Assembly (NCBI RefSeq): GCF_024166365.1
Contig: NC_064819.1
Coordinates: 151,596,293 to 151,660,292 of the forward strand
Source: Elephas maximus indicus
Lineage: Eukaryota; Chordata; Mammalia; Proboscidea; Elephantidae
Length of the DNA stretch: 64,000 nt
Direction: 5' to 3'
The position numbers were made by a program, and so were the translations under genes. This document shows, piece by piece, positions 12,038-23,785 of the stretch. The notes beneath the pieces were generated by a model. That model was given only the letters and a program-made list of their open reading frames with translations. It made no database searches and was not told the origin of the DNA. Position 1 is the stretch's first letter, and every line of letters begins with the position of its first letter.

Positions 12038-13040
12038 TTTTCTAACCAGAGCACTCCCTTTAGTATTTCTTGTGATTTTGGTTTGGTTTTTACAAATTCC
12101 CTTAACTTCTCTTTATCTAAAAATGTCCTAATTTCACCTTAATATTTGAGAGACAGTTTTGCTGGATATATAATTCTTGGTTGGCAGTTTTTTTCCTTCA
12201 AGGCTTTGTATATGTCATTCCATTGCCTTTTGGCCTGCATGGTTTCTGCTGAGTAGTTCAAGCTTACTCTTATTGACCCTCCTTTATATGTGACTTTTAA
12301 AAAAAATTTTTTTTTTTTTTTTGATTTATCCCTAGCCACTCTTAAAATTCTTTATCTTTGGTTTTGGCAAGTTGGATTATAGGTTCTTGGTGACTTTCTT
12401 TAAGATGTACCTTGTGTGGGGTTCAATGAGCATCTTGGTTAGATATCTTCTCATCTTTCACAATATCAGGGAAGTTTTCTGCCAGCGGCTCTTCAACAGA
12501 TCTTTGTACTTTCTGTTATCTTCCACATCCCGGTACTCCAATCACTCACAGGTTATTTCTCTTGATAGAGTCCCACATAACTCTTAGGAGTTCTTTACTT
12601 TTTTTAGATTCTTTTGTCTGATTTTTCTTCAAATAAATTGGTGTCAGGTGCTTTATCTTCAGTCTCACTAATTCTGACTTCCATCATCTCAATTCTGCTC
12701 CTATGACTTTCTATTAAGTTGTCTAATTCTGAAATTTTATTGTTTATCTTCTGGATTTCTGTTTGCTGTCTCTCTAAGGATTCTTGCAGCCTATTAAATT
12801 TGTCGTTATGCTCTTCTCTAATCTTCTTAAGTTCCTCTATTGCTTTGTCTGTGCTCCTTGGCTTGTTGTGCATTTTGCCTAATCTCCTTCTGGATCTCTT
12901 CAAGAGTTCTGTATGTTAATCTTTTGTATTCTACCTCAGGTAATTCCAGGAAGTCATCTTCCTCCAGAAGATTTCTTTATCCTTTGTTTTGGGAGCTTGC
13001 TGGAGCCATCAGGGTCTGCCTCTTTATGTGATTTGATATT
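12038..13040 (-). pseudogene. L1 ORF1 (RNA-binding chaperone), copy A, broken
   Basis: The minus-strand stretch at 12,604-12,903 is a heptad-rich coiled coil with many E, K, R and L residues. The stretch at 12,139-12,339 holds the C-terminal domain with 'NCQPRIIYPAKLSLKY', which matches the corresponding part of copy C at 35,482-35,691. The start codon expected near 13,035 has decayed to ATA. It is non-functional. Confidence 0.8.
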
Positions 13041-14413
13041 GACTATTGTCTCTGAGCCATCAATAAATTATTGTATTTATTTATTTTGTGTTTGCTTACT
13101 GTGTCCTAGCATCTTGTTTTGATTTTCCCAAATAGGCTGCTCGTGTGAGCTAGTTTGATTATTGGCATCTTTGAAGCTCTAACGTCCTGTCACCAGGTGG
13201 TTAGAGCTGTTACTAGGTATGCGAGCCTAGGACTCTGTTTACTTTTCTTGTATGGATTCAGCTCAGGTGTCCAGACAGTTGGTCACCAAGTGTGTGGCGC
13301 AGGCTCTCACCTACATTCCTAGAATGGCCACGGTGCTTGGCGTAGACACAGGTATCTGGCTGCAGTATGGTGTCATGCAGTGAGCAAGGCAGGGGGCTGA
13401 TAATTGCCCCTGAGTGTCTGTGAGGGAAGTATGTCCCTGTTCCCTAGAGCATGTAGGTAGGTGGGTTTTACAGCTGGACTATGGGCACCCAATGCTGTTG
13501 GCTGTAAGGACTGGGAGGCACCACTTATTCTTGGATCCCCATTGTGGGTGGCTAGGTGGAGTGGGTGGAGCCACCAATCCTCAAGACCCTGATGTGGGTA
13601 GGTGAGGACCCTGCTTAATAGGCAGAATGGTGTCAAATGTCACACACTTGCCCCTCCACCATATAGCTGAAACAGTTGAAGTTAACTTTAGGTATATATA
13701 CCATTGTGCAGTGCCATTGAGGGCCTAAGCTGTTGAAATGGGCCCACACAGATCTATTCATTGGTGAAAGGCATTCAAAGTTCATGGACCCCTTTTGCCT
13801 GTACTTAGGCAAAGGAGCTGTTTCTGCAGCTTAGGGAAGCCAGCAGATTATTTTTCCCAGTTTGTTGAATTGTTCCCTCTCTAATGCTGGGGAATGGCTC
13901 AGAGTGCATCATGGGTCCTACTTTCGGCCCAGGGGATGCAGCAATCTTTGAAGCTGGCTGAGACCCAGTGCAAGGCAGGAGGGGGGCAGGTAAGTGGGAG
14001 ACAGGTTTTTCTCAAAGGGTTTTTTTTGATCTGTGCAGTAGGTTAGACACATGTACTTATCTTTTGCCCATTGAGTGCCACTTTTCACTGATTCTGGGGG
14101 TGTGAGTGGACTCTCCACTTTTTGGTCTCTCTCAATGTGGAAAATGCTTTCTGAATGCCACTGCTTGCTTCACTACACTCACGTCAATGAATTTGTTCTG
14201 TGGGGTTCCTGTTCCCACCGGGTCAGTCTGACAACTCCTCACTTCTTCTGAAACATCTCTCCCTCCTCCTGCCACTCAGTCTGATTCCTCAACTTTGCCT
14301 TTGATGTTCAGGGCTCCTAGACTGTCATATATAACTGATTCACTTTTTTTTTTTTGGTCTTTATTGTAAGAGAGACCACAGAAAGCATCTAACTACTCCA
14401 CCACCTTGGCCCC
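13041..14413 (-). promoter_or_regulatory. L1 copy A 5' UTR / internal promoter region
   Basis: This is non-coding, GC-richer sequence between the ORF1 start and the 5' tip, in the position of the L1 internal promoter. The last bases on the plus strand are 'CCACCTTGGCCCC', the reverse complement of the usual 'GGGGCCAAGATGG' L1 start. About nine extra bases separate it from the target-site duplication. Confidence 0.65.
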
Positions 14414-14422
14414 ACCTCCCTC

Positions 14423-14667
14423 TTCTGGAATTTTAAAGAATGTTTACATAGCGAACAGCCTTGGTAGACATAGTGTCTTGGAGCAGAGGGTAGGTTTTTT
14501 TCACTGTCCAGTATAAAAGATTCAGGTTCCCTACACTAAGGGTTCTTCAATTGTGACATAACTCACTGTGTGTGCAGTATTTACCCCAGTCCCGCTGTTC
14601 ACCCTGAGACTCAGGCAGCAAGGTGTACTGATATAAACACGAAGTTCATGCTGCTTGCTATGCTGTA
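14423..14667 (+). repeat. 3' LTR of the endogenous retrovirus, piece 3
   Basis: LTR sequence resumes after the L1. It includes 'TATAAAAGATTCAGG' near 14,512 and 'CATGCTGCTTGCTATGCTGT' at the end, parallel to 2,830-3,067. The part after 14,667 no longer matches the 5' LTR, so the U5 end is lost or too diverged. Confidence 0.75.
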
Positions 14668-15093
14668 GGTACTAACTAGTCTTGAATGACTTGAAATTGA
14701 AGAGTGATGTTTCAGGATACAGTTTCATTCTGATACAGAGTGTTCCTTAAACTTCCATTTTAGTCTCTTTAATGTATCTTCTCAGGCACTTGACTTCTTT
14801 GCTCTTAATAACCATGTTCCATGGTTCTGACTTTCCATTGCCTCCTACACTTCTGTTTGGATTGATATTCTACTGTTCGTCATGCAAGCATGATTTCACT
14901 TTGAAAATGATTTCCTTTTGATGGATGCTCTGGTTGTTCAGGAAAGCATAATCTTGTGTTCTTAACATTCTCTTCATTTGGTTTTGGCACTTCAACAGTC
15001 ATCCCTCAGGGTTTCAGTCATTCACTCACACTAGCTCCAGACTTTTTTCTAATTAAATGCCAAAAATACTGTATTCTTTGGATTAATCTATAT
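14668..15093. other. Intergenic sequence, no gene
   Basis: I see no coding potential and no recognisable repeat here. Confidence 0.45.
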
Positions 15094-15280
15094 CAGGGGT
15101 TGGCAAACTACAGCTTGTTTTTGCATGGCCTGTGAGCTAAGGCTGATTTTTACATTAAGTGTTATAAAAAACAAACTAAAAACTAAGACAAATAGACAGT
15201 AGAAACTGTATGCTGCTACAAAGCCTAAAATATTTACTATCTGGCCCTTTACAGAAAAAGGATGCAAATCCCGGACCTAT
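15094..15280. mobile_element. hAT-type DNA transposon remnant
   Basis: It starts with the hAT-like terminal sequence 'CAGGGGTTGGCAAACTA'. It carries the internal block 'AAAATATTTACTATCTGGCC' and 'CTTTACAGAAAAAGGATGC', and ends in a decayed inverted copy of the terminus. This is the layout of a widespread eutherian non-autonomous hAT element; the exact MER name is not claimed. Confidence 0.7.
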
Positions 15281-15618
15281 ATTAATAAAATGAAGTTTCT
15301 ATGTGAAACCCCATCATGGAAAACAACAAGCCGGCTATGCTCCCAATTTAGAGTCTCTTTTTGGGATATTTTGACTTTAAGTATAGGCTATATGGAATAT
15401 ATGAAATATACTTTTGGGAGATTCCAGGGAGTATCTCAAGAGATAGGTAGTGATCTCCCAAAGCAGCTGAAACAGATTCAGTGAGATGTTGTTTTGATTG
15501 AGACATGCCAGACAAACAATGGTTGCAAATATGAGCCCCAAATTGAAAATAACAAGGACTGATGCTCCACATTATATGAAAATTGAACTGCTTCTCATTT
15601 GGCCACTTTTATAGCAAG

Positions 15619-15775
15619 GTGTGGAAACCCTGGTGGCATAGTGGTTAAGTGCTATGGCTGCTGACCAAGAGGTCGGCAGTTCGAATCTGCCAGACACTCC
15701 TTGGAAACTCTATTGGGCAGGTCTACTCTGTCCTATAGGGTCTCTATGAGTCAGAATCAACTCAGCGGCAGTGGG
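15619..15775 (+). mobile_element. Afrotherian SINE, short type
   Basis: It contains 'GTGGAAACCCTGGTGGCATA', 'GTGGTTAAGTGCTATGGC' and the B-box-like 'GGCAGTTCGAATCTGCC', and ends 'CTCAGCGGCAGTGGG'. Target-site duplications TTTATAGCAAG flank it at 15,608-15,618 and 15,776-15,786. Confidence 0.92.
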
Positions 15776-15810
15776 TTTATAGCAAGCTGCAGGGTGAGTA
15801 GAACCAAGGA

Positions 15811-15906
15811 ATGACAGGCAATAACTTGTCCAAGAAAACTCAGGAGGGGCAAGGATTTATTTATCTAATGACAGGCAATAATTTGACCAAGAAAACTCAG
15901 GAGGGG
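15811..15906. repeat. Local tandem duplication, two 39-bp units
   Basis: Positions 15,811-15,849 and 15,868-15,906 are 39-bp copies that differ at two positions, starting 'ATGACAGGCAATAA' and ending 'CTCAGGAGGGG'. They are separated by 18 bp. This is a recent small duplication next to the SINE. Confidence 0.8.
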
Positions 15907-16129
15907 TTAGTTAGTATTAAATAACCTTCTTATTCATTCATACCATTCATTATTCATACTGCTCATTATATAACAGAAAGGAACATGACTTGCTTACTAT
16001 CCTTATACATTGTGACATTTGCAGTTTGAACACTAGTTATTTCTATAATGCAAATAAGTGACCATGTTCTCCCTCTAATCTACAGCCTCAGTCAGCCTTT
16101 TTTCCTACTATAATTCCTTTGTTAACTCC

Positions 16130-16340
16130 TTACCTTATGCCACATACTCCTACTGTGCATTCGCGCAGGTAGGTCTTCACCTGGAAGATCTTTCCCCCAA
16201 CTTTGCCTATTGAAATTTTATTATTCAAGTCCCCACTCAAATATACCACCTTTGCCAGGAAACCTTCCTAGATCCCCTCAGTTGTTATTCCTTTCTCAGC
16301 TCCCTAGAGTCCTAATGGTCCTGGGCCAAGTCTTCAGTGT
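16130..16340 (+). mobile_element. L2 LINE 3' fragment
   Basis: 'CCCCACTCAAATATACCACC' followed by 'CAGGAAACCTTCCTAGATC' follows the L2 3' consensus (CTCAAATGTCACCTCC...GAGGCCTTCCCTGA). It is ancient and diverged. Confidence 0.6.
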
Positions 16341-16352
16341 ATTTCTTGGTCT

Positions 16353-16560
16353 GGGGAGTCTCCGGGTGGTTCAAACGGTTCATATGATAGGATGCTAACT
16401 GAAAGGTGCAAACACATCCAGGGGTGCCTCAAAAGAAAGTTCTGGTGATTTCTACTTACAAAAAACCAGCCACTGAAAACCCCGTGGAGCACAGTTCTAC
16501 TCCGACACACAGGGGGTTGCCATGAGTGGGGCTCCCCACTGTGCAGGTAGTAGAAATTCA
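16353..16560 (+). mobile_element. Afrotherian SINE, long type
   Basis: It begins 'GGAGTCTCCGGGTGGTTCAA', continues with 'CTAACTGAAAGGTG' and a spacer 'TGGTGATTTCTACTT', then 'GGAGCACAGTTCTACTC'. This is the variant with an extra middle block compared with the short type at 15,619. Confidence 0.8.
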
Positions 16561-16576
16561 AATCTTACAACTGAAT

Positions 16577-17715
16577 GTGTCATAGCATCAGGTTTTGATT
16601 TCTTTCAGCTTGTTCTTTTCTAACCCAAGGCCCCTGGAGAGTAACTTCCTCAAGGCTTGCCCAGACTGGTGGGAGGTTTTCATGGCCCCTTTTCCCTGGA
16701 GGAGTCAGTGCTTCGCAGCTCTGACCTTCATGTCTGTGGCCCAGTTAGGGGCCTTATGTAGAGCCCAGGGTGAGTTTCCTGCCCCTGAATTGGCAGCCCC
16801 TAGGGCCTCCAGCCTTGGGCCTCCATCTCATCCAATCCCTTGTAGGCTCTGCTGTGCCACAGTACACTGCACACTGCTCTGACTTTGGTGTCTTTGTTCC
16901 CAGCTCCTGTATTTTTACCTTTTGTGTTTGGTAACTTATTAAAATTGCATTGTGCTGTTGTCCTATTTTATCCAGCATTTCTACGTTTTTGGAGCTGGCT
17001 GTAAGAATGGCGATGTGGGGGGATCCTGTTCATGTCAGCTCATTCTGCCATGTAGCCTTGTGGTTGTAGAGTAGTATAAAGTTTTGTTTAAGTATGGAAG
17101 TTGAGGCAATTATTAATTTCATTTAATTTGAGCAAATAGAAAGATCTTGAATATGCTTCTTATGTAATATTACTACTTCTCTAGCATCTAGAGAATTTTT
17201 CCAAAGAAAGAAATAGGTCTTGGGGCAAAAGGTTACATGGCCAGAGATGACTGGGAGAAAAGGAGCAAACAGAGGGAAATTTTAGACTAATGAAAATGTA
17301 GTCAATTTTCAATTATTTGGGTGATGGTACAGTGCCACAATGCAGGTAACCAGGAATTCACTGAGTGGCATGGTCAACTCTATGACAGAAAATGTCAATT
17401 AAATTATAATTTATAATCCTGAGCCCATAATTTGAGCTCTTTTCATATAACTAAGTGACTGTTACAGTCAAACGAATGTTGATTTATTTCGCAAATAGCT
17501 GTGCATTTTAAAGGCAGAATCTTATTTTACAGGTCAATGGTCTAACTTCATGCAATTTCAATCAAAGTCACAATGGGGAAATAACAAAAGATAGACAGAC
17601 AAAAGTCATGTACTTCAGAGTATTATTTTACATCTAAATATAAATCTGCAGAAAATTAAGGCGACTTGACCAATTACTTGGTAATGCCCTTTTAGCTGTC
17701 TAAACAATATGTATA
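16577..17715. other. Intergenic sequence, no gene
   Basis: The open stretches at 16,595-16,882 (plus) and 16,754-16,978 (minus) have no known domain. The part at 16,600-17,060 is GC-richer and may be an old repeat that I cannot name. Confidence 0.4.
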
Positions 17716-17908
17716 AAAAATCCACTGCTGCAGAGTCGATTTTGACTCATAGCAACTCTGTAGGACAGAGTAGAACTGCCCCATAGAGTTACCAAAGCTG
17801 TAAATTTTTACAGAAGCAGACTGCAGAGGGGTGGTGAGTTTGAACTGCTGACCTTTGTGTTAGCAGCCCACTGACAGTTAAACCACTAAGCCACCAGAAC
17901 TCCTTCAG
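17716..17908 (-). mobile_element. Afrotherian SINE, antisense
   Basis: The plus strand reads 'CTGCTGCAGAGTCGATTTTG' through to 'TTAAACCACTAAGCCACC', the reverse complement of the SINE. The target-site duplication CAATATGTATA is at 17,705-17,715 and 17,909-17,919. Confidence 0.9.
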
Positions 17909-18194
17909 CAATATGTATACATATTTTTAAATATGAAATAACAAGTGTTCTCTCCGAAGGTATAACTCCCAGAGTGAATCCCTGAATTCATTCCTATAAT
18001 ATGCATGACTGGGAAAACTCTAAGTTAAATCTTTTTGACAGACAGGGTATGTTTACTGCCAAGTCTCCACGAGAACAGATATGACTACTGTGTCATGTCA
18101 GCAAGGAATATTAAAAAAAAAATTGTTCAAAAGACCAAAGAAGGGTGAAGGATCCCCTATTTTACTCTGCTTCATGGAGCCATAGGGTTTTATA

Positions 18195-18325
18195 GTCATA
18201 TGGGAACTCAGTGTGAAGTACAGCTTTGTCTTTTACACATGAGAAGACAGGGCTCAGGAAGGTAAAATGACTTGCTCAGTGTCGCATGGTTGCAAGCAGG
18301 GCTGCCGTGGACCCGGGCATCTTCT
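18195..18325 (-). repeat. MIR SINE fragment
   Basis: The block 'GGAAGGTAAAATGACTTGCTC' shortened to 'AATGACTTGCTCAGTGTC' matches the reverse MIR core 'TTAAGTAACTTGCCCAAGGTC', followed by 'GCAAGCAGGGCTGCCGTGG'. Confidence 0.65.
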
Positions 18326-19924
18326 AACTTAGCTTCTCAGGAGTGCATTCATTGCTGGGATAATTTGCCGAGGTTTGTGTAATAGCACTTGGAGATAATG
18401 GGCTCTTTTGGAATAAATGTCTACATCTTGGCATAATAAGCTCTGCCTGTGTACTTGTACTTTGTTATCGAGGAAGGCAGGCAAATAATTTTTTTTTCTT
18501 CTAGCTCTCAATTCTAAACATCCAAATGTTAATGAGCATTTTAAAATATAAGGAACTGCAACCCATTTCTCATATGTTATGCAGGTTGTGTGTAGTACCG
18601 AGATATTGTTTATGTGGACAGATTGGGAATTGTGATGGGAAGCTATAGATGAATCAGGCAGTGAAAAAAAGAGAGATTTAATTTTCTTAGGTGAACTTTG
18701 AAATATGATATGATATGGCAAAAATCAGTGTGTGCATTTTAAGGGACAGCTGGATCTCAGCACCTGGTGCATTTATCATTGCACTGTTTCCCAGGTACAC
18801 AGCTCTGCATTTGACATGGCTTTTGCTGTTTAGCAGCTAGCAGAGTCCTCTGCTTGGGAGCATTCACAGAACACTTGTGGGCTGACTAATTCCTCACATC
18901 ACAGAACTGCCCAGTTGTAAGGACTTGCTTGAATCTTCATTCCACAGTTGAGCAAATAAAGAAGATGGGGCAGGGCAGGGGGCGGGGAGGGTGGTTATAA
19001 CTTTAGATTCACAAATTGCATAGATTATCTGAGATAGTTTCTGCAGTTCTAATACTGATCTAAGAGTGCTCTTAAAACATTTCTATGGCAACAATGCCTG
19101 TTCAGTGGGGAAAAGCAGTGTATTATCTGTGCAAAGCAAGAAGTGAGAAAAGAGTATTTCAGATGCTGCCTTTTTACACCTGCAGATGTGCCCTGACCTC
19201 TCAGCATCATATTTTTGCTGAGGGCAGTGTCTGGAAAATAAAATTTGTTGAGTTACTCACTGACCCTGGAAGATATCATCAACTCAAACACCATGTCATA
19301 GGAAACAGCTCTCAATGATTTCAGATTTTCCACAAAAATGAATACTTTCATTATACTTGAAGTTGACCAGGTTATCATTTGAAGACACCATGAAAAAAAG
19401 ATAATATTTTCAGCCAGTAGTTGAAAATTGCCACATAGGATGCATTACAAAGATATGGCTGTAGGTGTTCATGAATTTGTTCATGAATTTGTTCATGCGG
19501 CATTCACTGAACAAATATTTATTGAGCATAGTCTCTGTGAGAGAAGAGTACTAGGTATCAACTCTATCAGCAACAGTTACTGGAGTTTATTGATGTTTTT
19601 TGAACATTTATGAGATTTTGCTTTCATCATTGAACAATTCAAGCACCTGCCAAGCATGATCTGAACATTTCATTTCTTGCTCTCTTCGTCTTCATTTTTT
19701 TAAAACAGAATCCAAGAGCAGTAACTTACCTAGTGTTTATTAGCTTTGTTTAAAAAATGAGAAAACTAAATAACTAGGCTGTCAATATAGCATAAATTTC
19801 ACTATAATTTGTGCAATTTCCAGTTAATTTGCTTGATGCTGACGGGCAAACCGACAGGATACTTCAACACACACAAGAATTATCTGGACAGACTAGATAA
19901 GTAAATTACTCAAATGCTGTATTT
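18326..19924. other. Intergenic sequence, no gene
   Basis: The longest open stretch is on the minus strand at 18,329-18,721 (130 codons). It has no start context, motif or repeat match and is taken as chance. A short tandem repeat of 'GTTCATGAATTT' occurs at about 19,467-19,496. Confidence 0.45.
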
Positions 19925-20090
19925 GTTACTCCAAGTATGGCTCTAGGACCAGCAGCATCAGCATTCACCTGGAAGTTTGTCAGAAGTGAAGAATCTCAGG
20001 CCTTATCCCAGACCTAATCAAAATCTGCTTTTTAATAAGATAGCCAAGTGATTCATATGCAATTAAAGTTTGAGAAGCGTTGCTGGAACG
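19925..20090 (+). mobile_element. MER5A-type hAT element
   Basis: 'GGACCAGCAGCATCAGCATT' and 'CACCTGGAAGTTTGTCAGAA' followed by 'AAAGTTTGAGAAGC' at the end match the MER5A consensus in order. It is an old non-autonomous DNA transposon. Confidence 0.8.
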
Positions 20091-20579
20091 GATTTCAGTC
20101 AGCAAAGTGAGATGAGAGCTGAGACAACTATCTAAGGGCAAAAAAAATCTGTTCAATGATTTTTTTTTTTAAAGTGAATATTTGTTGAGTGGAAGGGGGG
20201 ATGGTTAAAATGTCGAATTTCCTGATGAATACCTCAATTCTCAGGTTTTTCTGCCCGTGTAGGCATTGCTACCAGGATGACTGCTCAAGGGTAATCATTC
20301 ACATCTCTTAATGATGAATTGGGAGAGGCAAAGTAGTGCTCATTACTTAAAGATAAATCATTTATTACACAATCAACGGGAATTTTAAAAGGAAAAAAAA
20401 ATCCTAAATCTCACCATGTGGCTTTCACAATTTCAATGCCTTGGCAGTCTCTATATTTACATATGACGCTCACATAGGTGTATTTGTACACTCATTCATT
20501 TATTCCAAGCTAAGGAGTAAGTATGGGCAAAGCTGTGGAGGTTAGATGGAAAGAATGTGATGTTTAAAGCTTTTGTATT

Positions 20580-21000
20580 CATCCTTTTCCATATAATGCC
20601 ACATTGGGCTAATTGTAATCGTAATTATCAAGAACATTCTCAACTATAATTAGACTTCCTAATCATAATTTGAAATGGCTGCATCACATTCCATTGAGCT
20701 GATGTGCAAAGATTATTTAATTATTCTTCTATTATATGGATATTCAGGTAGCTTTCTTGTTTTGCTGTTATAAATAATGTAGTAAAAACATCTTTGTATA
20801 ATAGTTTAACCTATTAAATTCATTTCCATAGCACAAATTACCAATACTGGATTTAAGTATCCATATTTCGTAGGGTTTTGAAAACTTGTGGATAAGTTGT
20901 TTTAGAAAAGATCTATAACAATTTATACTGATCCAGCATCATTAAAGCATTCTAGTCTCACTACATCTTGCCAGCGATAGAAATCATTCTTTCAAAATTT
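20580..21000 (-). mobile_element. Ancient L1 fragment (ORF2 3' region)
   Basis: Blocks such as 'GGCTGCATCACATTCCATTG' and 'TGCTGTTATAAATAATG' follow the antisense L1 ORF2 C-terminal region. It is much more diverged than copies A-C. Confidence 0.6.
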
Positions 21001-21269
21001 GCTATTTAATCAGTATACAGCTCTTGATTTTTCACAATGAAACTATAATGAAAATTCACTTTGTCTTTCTCTCTTTTTCTTACAGCAAAATTTCCCAACA
21101 GGTATTCTGCTACCCAAGCCATAAATAAGTTCCAGGTGTGCTCCTTAATCCTCTGAGTAAGGCTAGAGATAGCTAGCTGGTCACTCCCAGCCACAAACAG
21201 GTGGAGAAAAGGTAGGAAAGTGCAGCCTTACGCTCACTGTCTTCCCTTCCCTTCTTAAATTCTCTCCCT

Positions 21270-23780
21270 TTACACATTTTTAACAGCTTTATTGAGATAT
21301 AATTCATATACTATAAATTTGTTCCTTAAAATGTTAGTTATCACTCCCATATTATCCTATCTCCCCCTCCCCCCCCAGCTCTAAGCAACCACTAATCTAC
21401 TTTCTGTCTCCATAGATTTGCTTATTCTGGACCTTTAATATAAACGTAATCAGATAATATGTGATCTTTCATGACCGGCTTCTTTCACTTTGCATGTTTT
21501 CAAAGTTCATCCATGTTGTAGCATGTATCAGGAACTTCATTCCTTTTAAGAACAGAATAATATTCCATTGTACGGCTATACCATGTTTTGTTTATCCATT
21601 CATGTTGATGAACATTTGGGTTGCTTCCACTTTTCGACTATTATGAACAATGCTGCCATAAGTATTCATGTACAAGTTTTTCTGTGGACATATGTTTTCA
21701 TGTCTCTTGGGTATATACCTAGGAGTGGAATTGTTGGGTCATATGGCAACTCTGTCATTAACAATTTGAGGGATAGCCAGATTATTTGACAAAGTGGCTG
21801 TACCGTTTTATATACCCACTAGCAGCAAAGGGAGGTTCTGATCTCTCCACTTCCTCACTAATACTTGCTATCATTTGACTTTTTGATCCTAGCCATTGAT
21901 ACCAATGAGAAGTGGTATTTCATCGTGGTTTTGATTTGCATTTCCTTAATGACTAATGATGTTGAGCTTGTTTTTATGTGCTTACTGCCAATTGTACATA
22001 TTAACTAAAGAAATGACTACTTAGATCTTTTGCCCATTTTTAAATTGGGTGATTTGTCTTTTTTATTATTGAACTGTAAGAGTTTATATATATATATCCT
22101 GGATACAAGTCCCTTATCAGATACACGATTTACAAATGTTTTTCCTGTTCTGTGCATTTTCTTTTACTTTCTTGATTATGTATTTTGAAGCACAAAAGTT
22201 TTTAATTTTGATGAAGTCCAATTTATCTATTTTCTTTTCCTCTAGTTACTCATGCTTTCGGTGTCATATCTAAGAATCCATTGCCAAATGTGAGGTCTTG
22301 AAGATTCACCCCTATGTTTTCTTCTAAGATTTTTATAGTTTTACACCTTCCTTTCCAATCTGGATGCCTTTCTTTTCTTTTTCCTGCCTAATTGCCTTGG
22401 TTAGAACCTTCAGTACAATGTTGAATAAAAGTGGTGAGAGTAGACATCCTTGTCTTGTTTCTGATCTTAGGAGGAAATCATCTAATTTTTCACCATTGAA
22501 AAAGATGCTGTGCATTTTTAATAGATGTCCTTTGTCTGATTGAGGAAGTTCCTTTCTAAGTCTATTGAGAGGGTTTTTTTTTTTTTTTTTTTTTAAATCA
22601 TGAAAGGGTGTTGGATTTTGTCAAATGCTTTTTATACATGTATTGAGATGATCATATAATTTTTTTTTATTCTGTTGATATGGTTTATTAATTGATTTTC
22701 AGATTTTAAACCAACTTTGCATTCCTGGGATGAACTTCACTTGGTCATGGTATATAAATCTTTTCATATGCTGCTGGATTCGATTTGCTAGTATTTTGCT
22801 GAGGACTTTTGGGTCCATATACATAAAGAGATACTGGCCTGTAGTTTTCTTTATCTGGACTTTGTCTTTTTCTGGTCTTGGTATCAGGGGAACACTGGCC
22901 TCATAAGGGGAGTTGGGTGGTGTTTCCTTTTCCTCTATTTTTTGGAAGAGTTTGTGAAGAATTGGTATTAATTCTTTTTATATGTTTCATAGGATTTATA
23001 AGTGAAGTTATTTGATCCTGGGCTTTTCTTTGTGGGTACTTTATTATTATCATTATTATTTTTATTTCAATTTACTTATAGATTTATTCAGGGTATTTCT
23101 TCTTGAGTCAGTTCCTATAGTTTGTGTCTTTCTAGGAATTTGTCCATTTCATCTAAATTACCTAATTTTTTGGCATACAATCATTCATAGTATTCCTTTA
23201 AAATTCCTATTTATTTCTGTAAGCTCAGCAGGAATGTTTGCTGTTTCATTTGGTTCTAGTAATTTGCATCTTCTCTCTCTTTTACTTATTTGTTTTTGAT
23301 CAATCTAGGTAAAGTTTGTCAACTTTATTGATCTTTTCAAAGAATCAACCCTGGTTTCGTTGATTTTTTTCTATTGTTTCTCTATCGTCTATATCATTAA
23401 TTTCTGTTCGAACCTTTATTTCCTTCTTTCTACTTACATTGGGTTTAATTTGCTCTTTTTTTTTTTCCCAGTGTCTTAATGTGGAGAGTTAGGTTATTGA
23501 TTTGAGGTCTTTCTTCTTCTTTTACATGGGATTTTACAGGTCTAAGTTTCTCTAAGCACTAATTTTGCTGCATTCAATAAGTTTGCAACTTCATTTTCAT
23601 TTACTCCAAAGTATTTTTTTGATTTCTCTTTGATCCATTGGTTATTTAGGAGTGTGTTGTTTAAATTCGACATATTTGTGAGCTTCCCAAATTTCTTTCT
23701 GTTATTTTTTTCTAATTTCATTCCATTGTGGTCAAAAAACATACTTTGTATTATTCTTATCCTTAAAGTATGTCTGAGTT
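21270..23780 (-). mobile_element. Older L1 fragment, antisense, internally deleted
   Basis: From the left it shows the L1 3' region ('CAGCTTTATTGAGATATAA'), then ORF2 C-terminal sequence to about 22,310. It then jumps to the reverse-transcriptase region at 22,330-23,780 ('TTTGGGTCCATATACATAAA'). The minus-strand piece at 22,333-22,515 has the '[15 protein letters not shown]' block. Part of ORF2 between these regions is missing. A 20-base T-run lies near 22,575. An RTE copy begins at the right edge. Confidence 0.75.
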
Positions 23781-23785
23781 AACTT

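Larger units (their letters stand above)
6771..14413 (-). mobile_element. Near full-length L1 LINE (copy A), antisense
   Basis: The poly(A) tail appears as the T-run at 6,772-6,780. The 3' UTR, ORF2, ORF1 and 5' UTR follow in order, and the 5' tip is the 'CCACCTTGGCCCC' block ending at 14,413. The 7-bp target-site duplication TTCTGGA is visible at 6,762-6,768 and 14,423-14,429. It inserted into the 3' LTR of the retrovirus after that LTR had formed. Both ORFs carry many stops and frameshifts, so the copy is dead. Confidence 0.9.
2735..14667 (+). mobile_element. Decayed endogenous retrovirus (provirus with two LTRs)
   Basis: Two related LTRs in the same orientation enclose degraded pol and env sequence. 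The 5' copy is at about 2,735-3,145. The 3' copy is cut into three pieces (6,511-6,572, 6,749-6,770 and 14,423-14,667). Both carry a TATAAAAGATT promoter block and the block 'CATGCTGCTTGCT'; the 5' copy also has AATAAA. Gag, protease and most of reverse transcriptase are missing. RNase H, integrase and transmembrane-envelope remnants are broken by stops and frameshifts, so the element is non-functional. The env type suggests a class I (gamma-like) retrovirus, but this is an inference. Confidence 0.75.

Noticed and set aside
18329..18721. 130-codon minus-strand open stretch as a hypothetical gene
   Set aside because: No domain, no splice or promoter context, and its composition is that of AT-rich intergenic DNA.
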